From: Cephalopachus bancanus
Taxonomy: Eukaryota; Chordata; Mammalia; Primates; Tarsiidae
Length of the DNA: 64,000 bases
Assembly (NCBI GenBank): GCA_027257055.1
Contig: JAPVLO010000276.1
Location: 1,240,001-1,304,000, forward strand
Direction of reading: 5' to 3'
In this document: positions 11,640-22,500 of the stretch, piece by piece
Position numbering within the stretch: position 1 is the stretch's first letter
Layout: every line of letters starts with the position of its first letter
Made by a program: the position numbers and the translations under genes
The notes under the pieces: generated by a model
Seen by the model: only the letters and a program-made list of their open reading frames with translations
Told to the model about the DNA's origin: nothing
Database searches by the model: none

Positions 11640-12104
11640 CCATACTTTTCTTACTTTCTTAGTCTCATTTAAATGTATATCACCTCCTCCTGGAAGCATC
11701 TTTTCCTCTTCCCTTCTGGAGCACCATATTTGCCTGATCTTCCTTCACCTTGCCTGCCCATTCTTTCTCAGTCTCACTTGCTAGCTCCCCCTCCTCAACC
11801 CAGCCTTCACCCTAGTTTCCTCTCCATCTGGACTTTGTAACTTCATGAGTCCTGTGGCTTGTAATGACACCTATAAGCTGATTGCTGCCTGATTTATACT
11901 TCCCAACCTAACACTTCTGAGTCAGAATCACTTCTCCACTGCCACTGGGACATTTAATTGGCATCTCATACTTAATATGCCCCAAACTTAACTTCTGATG
12001 TTCTCCCCCTGCCTGCTCCTCCCTGAGTCACTCCACCTCAGCGAATGGCACCACCACATACTACTTCCACGAGGCCCAAGCCCAGGAATCCCCCTTGATT
12101 CCTT

Positions 12105-12138
<34 letters not shown>

Positions 12139-13140
12139 AGTCGGAGTCTCACTCTGCCGCCCAGGCTGGAGTGCAGTGGCCGCTCCCGGCCACCGCAGCC
12201 TCGACCTGCTGGGCTCCGGCGATCCTTCCGCCTCAGCCTTCCAAGTAGCCGGAACTACAGTCGCGCGCTACCACGCCCGGCTGATTTTTGATTTATTGTA
12301 GAGATGAGGTCTCGCCAAGTTGCCCAGGCGGGTCTCGAACCCGCGGGCTCAGGCAGTCCGCTCACCTCAGCCTCCCAAAGGCGCGGGATTACAGGCTGAG
12401 CCACCGAGCCCGGCTGATTCCTTTCTTGTCCCCCAAGTTCCCTCCATTGGAGTCAGTCCCATCAGTTGTCCATTCAAGCATATCCAGAATGCAGGCTCTG
12501 CTCATGGCCTCCACTGCCGTAATTCTGTCCTGCCCACTGCCTTCTCACTTGGGCCACGGCTGCAGACTCCCAGCTGGTCTCTCCTCCTACTCTCGGATCC
12601 CTCCGGTTTAGAGACACACATCGGGTCGTCGTACTCCTCTGCTCAAAACCCTTAGGTCACTCCCACCTTCCATGGAGTGAAAGCTGCAGTCTTCGTTAGG
12701 ACCTGGCCCCCGGGTTCCACAGTGTCACTCCCAGCTCCACTCTCCAACCATCCTGAGCTTGTTACTGTTCTTGCCTTGCAAACCAGTCCTTACCTCCGGA
12801 CTCAGTCCTGCCATCTCGAATGATCTATCTTCCCCAAACCTTCAAAAGTTTGGGCCCTTACTTTATCCAGTGAAAATATCTCCTCCCTTTCCAGACCATC
12901 CGGCTTCTGAATAGCCTCAGACACTCTCTCCCTGTCCCATGTCTTACTGGCCTCTACAGTAATACTCTCTAAATAGAATCATATTACATATTCATCTGCT
13001 TATTCCTTTTATGTCTCATCAGCTAGAAAGCAAGCACCATGAGGCCAGTGGCTTGTCTCCTCCAATATTGTATTCCTAGTACCCAGAACGGTGCCTGGCA
13101 CATAGAATGTACTTGGTCAATACTTGTGGGATCAATGAAT
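11640..13140 (+). mobile_element. L2 LINE 3' region, + strand, about 1.2 kb, split by an Alu
   Basis: Sense L2 order: catctcatacttaatatgcc, cccaaacttaacttctgatg, aatggcaccaccac, a caatcc/tctctcctcctac block after the Alu, then cttatttgtctcatcagc-like sequence and tgcctggcacatagaatg. The Alu at 12108-12414 interrupts it with a 13-bp target duplication. Confidence 0.85.
12108..12414 (-). mobile_element. Alu dimer, - strand, young, with target duplication
   Basis: Near-consensus copy with retained CpGs. tgattcctttctt flanks both ends. On -, the left arm carries GCGGGTTCGAGACCCGC, a perfect 5-bp stem with 7-base loop. Confidence 0.96.
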
Positions 13141-13212
13141 TGGCTGTTCTGTCAAGTCGTTGAAAATCACTCCTTCTTACCCCAACTTTACAATGGTACA
13201 AAAGGATTTTTT

Positions 13213-13509
13213 TGTTTGTTTTTTTTGGTCAAAGTCTTGCTCTGTCACTCAGGCTAGAATATAGTGGCGTGATCACAACTCACTGTAGCCTCAACCTCCT
13301 GGGCTCAAGTAATCTTTCTGCCTCAAACTCCCAAACAGCTGAGACTACAGGCAGGCATCACCGTGCCCAACTAATTGTCTCATTTTTTGTAGAGGCGAGG
13401 TCTCACTATGTTGCCTAGGCTGGTCTCAAACTCCTGGACTCAAGCAATCCTCCTGCCTCTCAGCTTCCCAAAGTGCTGGGATTATAGGCATGAGCCACTG
13501 CACCCAGCC
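13213..13509 (-). mobile_element. Alu dimer, - strand, older
   Basis: Starts ttttttttggtcaaagtctt; classical AluJ-like gggctcaagtaatc; ends gccactgcacccagcc. Confidence 0.9.
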
Positions 13510-13560
13510 TACATAAGAGGTGTTTGTTTTTTTTTTAAGATAAAAGGAATTTTACCTTTT

Positions 13561-13856
13561 ATTTTTTATTTTTTATTTTTTTTTTAGTTGGAGTCTCTAT
13601 CACCCAGACTGGAGTGCAGTGGCCACTCCCGGCCACTGCTGCCTCGACCTGCTGGACTCCGGCAATCCTTCTGCCTCAGCCTTCCAAGTAGCTGGAATAC
13701 AGGCACGCGCTACCATGCCCAGCTAATTTTTGATTTATTGTGGAGATGAGGTCTCACCAAGTTGCCCAGGCGGGTCTCAAACCTGCGGGCTCAGGCAATT
13801 CACTTACCTCAGCCTCCCAAAACATGGGATTACAGGGCTGAGTCACTGAACCTGGC
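13561..13856 (-). mobile_element. Alu dimer, - strand, strepsirrhine type
   Basis: Tail of ttttta repeats, then agttggagtctctatcaccc (short deletion after ctctat), ends tgagtcactgaacctggc. Confidence 0.92.
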
Positions 13857-13929
13857 TTCATTCGATCCCTTTAAGCACAGCTGTTGTAGTCTATGAGCCC
13901 TTTCCATCATGAACTCCCGTCACAGATTT

Positions 13930-13932
<3 letters not shown>

Positions 13933-13985
<53 letters not shown>
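13933..13985. repeat. (CA)n microsatellite, 53 bp, uninterrupted
   Basis: Pure AC dinucleotides from 13933 to 13985, preceded by ttttat and followed by gacatgg. Confidence 0.99.
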
Positions 13986-13989
<4 letters not shown>

Positions 13990-14534
13990 TGGAGTGCCAA
14001 CAAAATGTATACACATTTTAAGAGATATTGTCTATGTATTACTTTTTGAAGTTGAATTAAATTACGGTAGCAATGTGTAGTATGACATTTGCTCAACTGT
14101 GCTTCTGCCGTTTGACTGTCCTGCCTGTCACATGGTGACACTAGCATTCATTTGATTACTGCCATCTTTTGAGTGACCATCATACTTCAAATGTGCATAC
14201 ATTTTTGGCCCCCCCCCCAGTATCTTCTTAGCTGGTATCAGAATCAGGCTTCCACTCAGCGATCACTGTGCACGTCACCATCTTCCTCGTCCTGGGATCC
14301 CATAGTTCTTTCTCCTCTGCTCTCAACCTGGTGGTCCTCCTATTCTTGGAGATGCCTCACACCCAGACAGGAAAGGACTGTGCCTGCCCCTTGTTGCTTA
14401 GAACAGAGCAAAGGAAGGGATGAGATTCCAGAGGATTCTCTTAGATGTCATTCATTGTTCTCTCAGGCCTTTCCTGATCCTCTGATCCACACTGGGGACT
14501 GGAGTCATTTTGTGGTCCTTGAAAACACAAAAAT

Positions 14535-14782
14535 GGCCGGGCTCGGTGGTCACTGTAATCCTTTGGGAGGCTGAGGTGAGTGGATTGCCTGAGCCGGTTC
14601 GAGACCCCCTGGGCAGCGAGACTCATCTACAATAAATCAAAAATCAGCGCGTGGTACACATGCCTGTAATTTCGGTACTCGGAAGGCTGAGGCGGAAGGA
14701 TCGGGAGCCCAGCAGGTCGAGGCTGCGGTGGCGGAGCGGATGCACTCCAGTCTGGGCGACAGAGTGAGACTCCGACTCAAAA
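14535..14782 (+). mobile_element. Alu, + strand, young but riddled with short deletions
   Basis: Flanked by perfect 14-bp copies of gaaaacacaaaaat (14521-14534 and 14783-14796). The body is about 248 bp and lacks several 1-7 base pieces, mostly in GC-rich parts, although the remaining bases stay close to the young type. Confidence 0.93.
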
Positions 14783-14795
14783 GAAAACACAAAAA

Positions 14796-15130
14796 TGGAT
14801 GTCACTGACCAGTTCTCAAGGAAATCACAGACTAGTGGGAGAGAGAAAGATGCAAACCTATGAGGAGTTATACAAGTGCCATTTGGCCAGCAGAGAGGGT
14901 TCCCGGGGGAAGAGGGACGAACTCTGTGCAAGGGTGCAAGAGCATGGAGGCATGGGAACATGAGTGCAAGGCATGCTGGGCACAGGTGAGTATTCTCTGT
15001 GGTTGGAGCTTGGCATACCTGGGAGGGAGTAAGGTAGCATCGTGAGCAGTATTAAGACAAAGCAGGAAAGGCAGGCAGGGAGGGAACGGGACCTATGGGG
15101 AATTCTAAGTTGTGCCAAGGCATCTAGACT
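14796..15130 (-). mobile_element. L2 LINE fragment, - strand
   Basis: Antisense L2 text: ttctcaaggaaatcacagac, tagtgggagagag, gttatacaagtgcc. The Alu at 14535 appears inserted near its edge. Confidence 0.6.
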
Positions 15131-15149
15131 TGGTTTCAAAGCTTTTTAA

Positions 15150-15290
15150 AAGAGTTCTGAATTTGTTCACTCATTCATTTGTTCAATCATTCAACCAATA
15201 TATTTTGAGCTCTTATTATATGACAAACATAGTGCTAGGCCTGTGTGTACAGTATTGAATAAATAATCATTTTCCTGCTGTTACAGAGTC
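15150..15290 (-). mobile_element. L2 LINE 3' end, - strand
   Basis: Begins with the attcattt/caatcattc terminal repeats, then ttgagctcttattatatgac and agtgctaggcctgtg, the reverse of the L2 3' end. Confidence 0.8.
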
Positions 15291-15299
15291 AATGATTTA

Positions 15300-15922
<623 letters not shown>

Positions 15923-16499
15923 CCAATTCTATTAAACACATATTTACTTTTTCAGCCCAACATTTAGTATAAAAGGAAAAATACACACAAAACAAGAAAT
16001 AAAAGTGAAAGGTGGAAAAAGACAAGACAGACAACCTGTCTGTCTGACGTGATTTAAGTGTCTTCGCCCTTGGAGGGCTGGGCTAGGGGAGGACATCTTG
16101 CCTTAGGATCCATGGTTGGTCCCTTCTTGATCTCTTGGTCCATGGAGGGATGTAACAGCTGCTGGCTGGGCGCGTGCAGCACAGGCACAGAAACCAAGCT
16201 CTCTGATTGGTATGGCAAGCTCTATTCCCAACAGACCCTGGTTTGCTATGTGACCTTAGATAAGTCAACCGTCCTCCCAGGCGACTCTTTCCCTAGCTAA
16301 CCACCTTTCTGGAGGAGACTTTCAGAAGGCATTTCCAGGGAACAGGGTGAAGAAGAGAATCTTGGCCTCAGGGCAAATAGGTGCTCTTTTTCAAAATAAA
16401 GACATAGTCTTCTCAACATCCTTTTTAAAAATTTTCTCTAACCTACAGCCTCTTCCAATCCTGCTACCAACTAATCGATATATTTTTAATCTTTTCCAG

Positions 16500-16534
16500 G
16501 AAATGATCGAAACGGCCTAGATTTCAACAGGCAG
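16500..16534 (+). CDS. POU2F3: POU2F3 coding exon ([12 protein letters not shown] segment)
   Basis: A 35-bp exon. The acceptor is a pyrimidine tract ending in ccag at 16499, and the donor is GTAAGA at 16535. The first two bases complete a Gly codon begun in the upstream exon (phase 1); the frame then reads [11 protein letters not shown] and ends at phase 0, matching the next exon start (IKTEDL). It lies N-terminal to the DNA-binding domains, in the region that differs between the Skn-1a and Skn-1i isoforms. Identification rests on protein identity to the family; the exon is too short to find by ORF length. The preceding exon was looked for and not found in 1-16499. Confidence 0.93.
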
Positions 16535-19500
16535 GTAAGAACTTGGGACAGAAGAAAATGTTTATTCTATATATTTTGGGAGCCACCTATACTAAGTCAG
16601 GTGTGGAGGATACAAAGTAGATTAAGGACTGTCTAGGGGTGTGTATTCATAAACTCCAAACTTTCAGGATCAAAGGGCCCTTAGTCCAAGCTCCCACCCC
16701 AATCCGTGAACCAGTGTTGGGGTCTCTTTGGTATCTTCTCAAAAGAGGTCTGACAATGGAACGCCTGTTTAGAGGGAGCTGTGTGCCAGAAGTGGCCCAG
16801 AAATCTAGGGCTTCAGCTCTTTTCCTGTAGAAGTTTAGCTCAAGGTGCCTCTCGGTGAGTCTGTGTGGACAGTGTGCAGAGGAGTTTGTAAAGCCACAAA
16901 GGATGAAGTACCTGGGTTTTATCTGGAAACTCCTGGAGTAGGAAGATGAGGTACATAACAGGAAATATGGAATAAGCAGAAAGAACTCAGAAAAGAGCAT
17001 GAAACCAAGCTCGGGGGAAATGTGGACACAAGCATGGCACTTTGATGGAAACCAAGTTGGGTGAGGTTAGACTGACTTGGGGGGCTTTGGACAGGGGGAG
17101 GTGTAAAGAGAAGGGCGAAGTCAAGGGAGGGGACTTGCCCCTGGAGGTTAGAGGCTGATAGGAGGACTAGGTATGAGGGATGGGACAGGTGTGATGTCAC
17201 AAGCACATGGGATGGAAGTTTGTTGGGAGGAAAGAGACCAAACTGGAACCAAGCAGAAGGTAGTCATGGGAAGTCCCAGCGTGAGACTGAGGGGGAGAAC
17301 TAGATACTGAGTCAGACAGCCTGGGGTGTGGTCCCATTACTGCCACTAACTCACTGTAGAGCCTTGATCAAGTCATTTAATATTTTTGGTCTGAGTTTTT
17401 CTCTGCTGAAAAATTAATTTATTCTATAAATGGGGGGGGACCTACTATACCAGGTGTGGGAATGCAAATAAAACTAAGACATGGTTTTTGCCCTGAAAGA
17501 ACTCAACATCTAGTATGAGGGGAGGGTGGGGTATAGAGACAGAGAGGGAGAGAGACTCTTATGTGACTAATTGTAATACAGTCTCATCTGTGCTTTATGG
17601 GAGATACATTAAAAAAAAAAAGGTGTCAAATGGAAATGGGAAGAGTTAATTTTTCCTGGGAACTCAGAGCAGGCTTCATGGAGGAAGTGATATTTGAGTC
17701 TTGCTCTAAAGGATGAATAGGAATTTGTGAGGCAGAAAAGAGTAGGGGGTAGAGGAATAGCAAAAGGAAAGGAAGACAATCCCAAAGAGGGGGTGTATCA
17801 TGCAATCACTAGGACTCCTCCCCAAGATTCTGATATTCTGAGGTCAGGTTTAGAGGAAAGCCAGGGGTGGGGCTGAAGATCAAAGGCAGACATACGTCCT
17901 TCTCCTCCTTTACCTACAGAGTGATTTGAAGTCACTATCAACATTGCCTAAAAGGCTGTTAATTCTGGTACATCCTTCCTAGTCAGGGAGAGAGGAATAC
18001 TCTTGAGGCTTAAGCCAAAACCTTTTGAGCAACAAATCCTGCAATTGTGCTTATCAAGAAGACCAGGAAGTTTGCTAACAAATGAAAGTCAGCTACCCTC
18101 CCTTTCCACTTGAGACCTATAACAGGGATAGGCTTCAATTAAAGAAAGATCTAGGTTACCTATGAGGAAGAACTTCTAGCCAATGCAGTTTATTAAACAC
18201 TGGAACAACCACCAAGGGAGGGAGGTTATAGAATCAGCTTCTCACCCAAGGTCTTTAAATGTGAGACAGATTCTTATCTCGGAAACAGTTTGGCTAGGTT
18301 GGCTTCAAGGGCAAGAGGATAGAGGAGATTCCCAACTGCTCCTGAAGTCTGTGATCCTGGTCCTAAACAGGTTAGGACATGGCCTGTGCCCTGTGCTTCT
18401 GTCCTGTGGACTCAGGATTCCCCAGCCCAGGGCCCACCTCTCCCTGCCCCAGGTCCTTGAGCAAGATACAGGGAGAGGAGCCTATCCCATACCAACACAT
18501 GGCAAGGTCAGCCCTGCTGGGAGGTGGCCAGTTCCACAGGTCCCATAGGTTTGACTGCCTGTGCCATCTGCCTGAAGCTTGAGAAACCCTCGTGCTAGAG
18601 ACAAGGCCGAGGGCAGCCCCTCTGGTCCTGGGCTGCCTGCAGGGAGGCCTCTGGCCCTTTGAACATCTTTTGGGGTGTGGTTCCCCCACCAGTTGGCTTC
18701 TGCCAGGAGTGGGCCTCACCTGAGTTTGTTTCCCTTGGATGAGCCTGGTGGGGTGGGTTGTTCCCTCCCTCCCCTGGGAGGGGTTTGGAGTTCTCATCAC
18801 TGACAAGAACAGACATGACAGATCTTTACTTTAAAGAGGATGGGGGGAATTTTGGAGGAAGAGACACTCAGCCTCATCACACTCATTTGCACACTCAGGC
18901 TGGAGCTCTCCTCCTCTCACGTTCACACCCGCTCACCTGCAGGCCTACAGGTGGGCACCCATGACTTCTCAGGTCCCTGCTTGACAGTCATGGTCTCGCA
19001 GAACACGACAGGGGAAGCTGACCAACACTTGCCGACAGCCAGGCTCGGGGCAAGGTGCTTTTGGCACTGTGTCTCCTTTAATTCTCACTATAAACCAATG
19101 AGGTAAGTGTTAGGATCCCCATTTTGCAGGTTAGGAAACTGCCCAGGCAGCCCCGCCTTTTTCAGTGAAGCATCTGAGAGATTAAATAACTTGAAGAAGG
19201 TAACACAGTTGGTCAACTGGCTGAGCCAGGATTCAAACCCACGTCTCTTTGACTCCAGAGCCCATTTTCCCCATGATGCCTTGCTGCATCCTCCCCTCTC
19301 CCTGTATCTACATAAGGGAGAGGCCTGGGAGTCAGAGACTGAGTGTGACTTCATCGTGACTAACTGGGAGGAAACAGGAGGTAGAGGGAGTGGGGAGGGG
19401 AAGAAAGGTTGGTTGTGTAGGAGCAGCCTCCGAGTCTGACACAGACAAGGGATTGACAGATGCAGGGAGCAAAGGAAGAGCCACTGCCCTTGGTGAAGCT

Positions 19501-22500
19501 CCTATTGGAATGCCCCGGGCTAGTTGGTGCAATTGGGAGTCACAGCCAGGTGCTGGGTGAACTGCAGTCCTGAGTTGCATGAGCAAGGAGCATTGACCTG
19601 TCAACTACCTGGTCCCAAGAAGGCACTGTGCATCCGTTTGAGGGATCATTCTGGGACCCATAAGCAAGGCCTCCCCTCAGTCCCTAGGACAGGTAAGACA
19701 GATTTGAAGGGTAGCGGCATAAGGCCAGATTCCTGCGTAGGGTCTCAGAAGTCCTGGGTTCCAGTGCTGTCTGCCTCTTACTAATTGCTGCCCTTATACA
19801 AACCTCTTCCTTGGACCTTAGTTTCCTCATGAATAAAATGGAGAAGTTTGGCTGAGATGGTCTCTAAGGCTTCAAGTGGTTTGTATGTTAGGGTGCCATC
19901 ATTTTTCTCATGCCATGTTTTGACTGACTGGTCTGGTTGAAATCCTTCGATTTCCATTCTCCTTTCTTTTTTTTTTTTTTCCTTTGAAGAGAAATGAGGA
20001 AGAGGCCGGGCTCTGGTGGCTCAGCCTGTAATCCCAGCACTTTGGGAGGTCGAGGCGAATGGATTACAAGTTGCCCAGGTAGATTCAATACCTACCTGGG
20101 CAACTTGGTGAGACCTTGTCTCTACAATAAATCAAAAATTACCCGGCGTGGTAACACGTGCCTGTAGTTCTGGCTACTTGGAAGGCTGAGGCGGAAGGAT
20201 TGCTGGAGCCCAGCAGGTTGAGGCTGCGGTGGCCGAGAGTGTGCCACTGCACTTTAGTCTGGGCGACAGAGTGAAACTCCAACTCAGAAAATAATAAAAA
20301 ACAAAAAACAAAGAAATGAGGAAGAAAGTCACCCTTGAGCTGTATAGAGTGAGGGGAAATATGTCATATAGAATTTTTCAGCCTTTAAGATCTTGTGTGA
20401 TCCAGTGAAAAGAATCATTTGAAATGCACTGGATCTTGTGTGATCCAGTGAAAAGAATCATTTGAAATGCAGGGGTAGGAAGGATCCTGCCATATCTCTG
20501 GTGCGTTGGCAGAGGTTGGGGGGGAATGAATGCTAATAGATCTGAGGTCATCCATCTAATCTTTGAATATTTAGCCTTTTTTTTTTTAAGTCAAAATCTC
20601 ATTCTGTTGTCTAGACTGAGGTGCAGTGGCATGATCACAGCTCACTGCAGCCTTGACCTCTGGGCTCAGGTGATCTTTTCACCTCAGCCTCCCGAGTAGC
20701 TGGGACTACAGTTGTGTCCATACCTGAATAACTTTTTAATTTTTTGGTAAAGACAAGGTTTCTTTTCTGAGTTGGAGTTTCACTCTGTTGCCCAGACTGA
20801 AATGCAGTGGCACGTTCTTGGCTGGTCTTGAACTCATGGGCTCAATCAATCCTCCTGCCTTGGCCTTCCAAAGTGCTGGGATTACAGGCACGAGCCACTG
20901 TGCTGGGCCTATTTAGCCATTCTGAAGTACCAGAGAGAGGGCTATCATTTGCAAGAAGATAAACTGTAACACTACAGAGTGAGACATAAGAATGCTGAGC
21001 TCTGGTTTACTGCCCAAGGATAGCACAGAAGAGATGGTGTCTGAAGTGAGTAGCCAGGGAAGAGCAGGGCTTTGACTGGCAGAGGGTTGGCAAGAATATT
21101 CTGGATGTTAGAGACAATGAGGGTGAAAGTTCACTGGTGTAAGAGGACACAGCTTTGGTGGAAATGGGAGAAATTCAGCATGGTGTGAGTTGCTGGAGGA
21201 TGAGGCTGGGGCTGTGGGTCAGGCCAGATTATGAAGAACTTTGTCCAGCAAAGAAGTTTGGGGATTTATCTTGTGAGCAGTTAAACAGCCACTAGGTGTT
21301 TTCAGTCATGACTAGTTTCACTTACTGGAAGGGCAATGGAAGGGGGTGTGGGTGCGAAGGGAAGGGAGGATGAATGGAGGACTGATGCAATAGAGGCCCG
21401 ATGGAATGCTGTTGTGGCAGGCAAGAATGGGCAACGCTGGGGGAAGGGATGTAGCAAAGAAGTTACGCAGGCAGACACAGAGCCCAAATGCCTGGGTTTG
21501 AATTCCGGCTTCAGCACTACCCCATGGTGTGACCTGAGTCTGTTTGAGGGATCATTGTGGGAAAGTCAAGGGACCTAGAAGCAAGGCCACCCCTCAGTCC
21601 CCAAGACAGATAAGACAGACTTAAAGAGCAACAGCATAAGCCATTGTGTGGCTGTGTGACTCAATCTTCTCATCTGTAAAGTGGGGAGAATAATGGTATC
21701 TATCTCACAGGGTAATTGTGAGGGTCAAATGAGTGAGTGTGTATGTATACCTCTTAGACAAGTGTGCAGAACATATACGCTTTATAAGTATCTGCTATTT
21801 TTATTATTACTGTGTGAGTAGGCATGGAGAGAACAACTTATTTTCTTCTTCCTTTTTTTTGGGTAGAGACAAGATCTCACTCTGTCACCCAGGCTGGAGT
21901 GCAGCAGCGTGATCATGGCTCACTGTAACCTCAAACTCCTGGGCTCAAGTGATCCTCCTGCCTCAGTCTCCTGAGTAACTGGGACCATGCCTGGCTAAAT
22001 TTTTTTTTAAGAGATGGGGTTTCCCTATGTTGTATAGGCTTATTTAAAACTTCTGGCTTCAAGCGATCCTCCTGCTTTGGCCTCTCAAAGTGCTAGGATT
22101 ATAGGCATGAGTCACTGTGCCTGGCCTGAGACCCAGCTTTAAGAGATATTTCTAAGATGTGATCGGGAAGATTTTGGCAACAGGTCAGACATGGATAGCA
22201 AGGGAGAGGGATGAGTCAAACATGATTCTGAGGTTCTAGCTTGGGATGCCAGTCATTAGTGGAACTGCAGCCAGAGATCAAGAAGACAGGCGGTGCAGCA
22301 AGCGTGTCCAGGTGATGGGAGCAGAGAGAAGGGCAGATAATAAGCTCTGAGTGCCTAATACACGGTGAGACATTTGGATTTGGAGCCCAGGAGACAGGTC
22401 AGAACTGAAGATGCATCCTGGGGAGTCATCATTGAATCATATCACATGAAGCGATGGGGGGAATGAGGTCACCCAGGGAGGGTGGCAGAGTGAGAAGAAG

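Noticed and set aside
13933..13985. CA repeat as part of a CRISPR-like or other ordered array
   Set aside because: A plain dinucleotide microsatellite without spacers; a mammalian locus.
16190..16290. MIR-like piece (gctctattcccaacagaccc, gtgaccttagataagtc)
   Set aside because: Too short and diverged to call with confidence.
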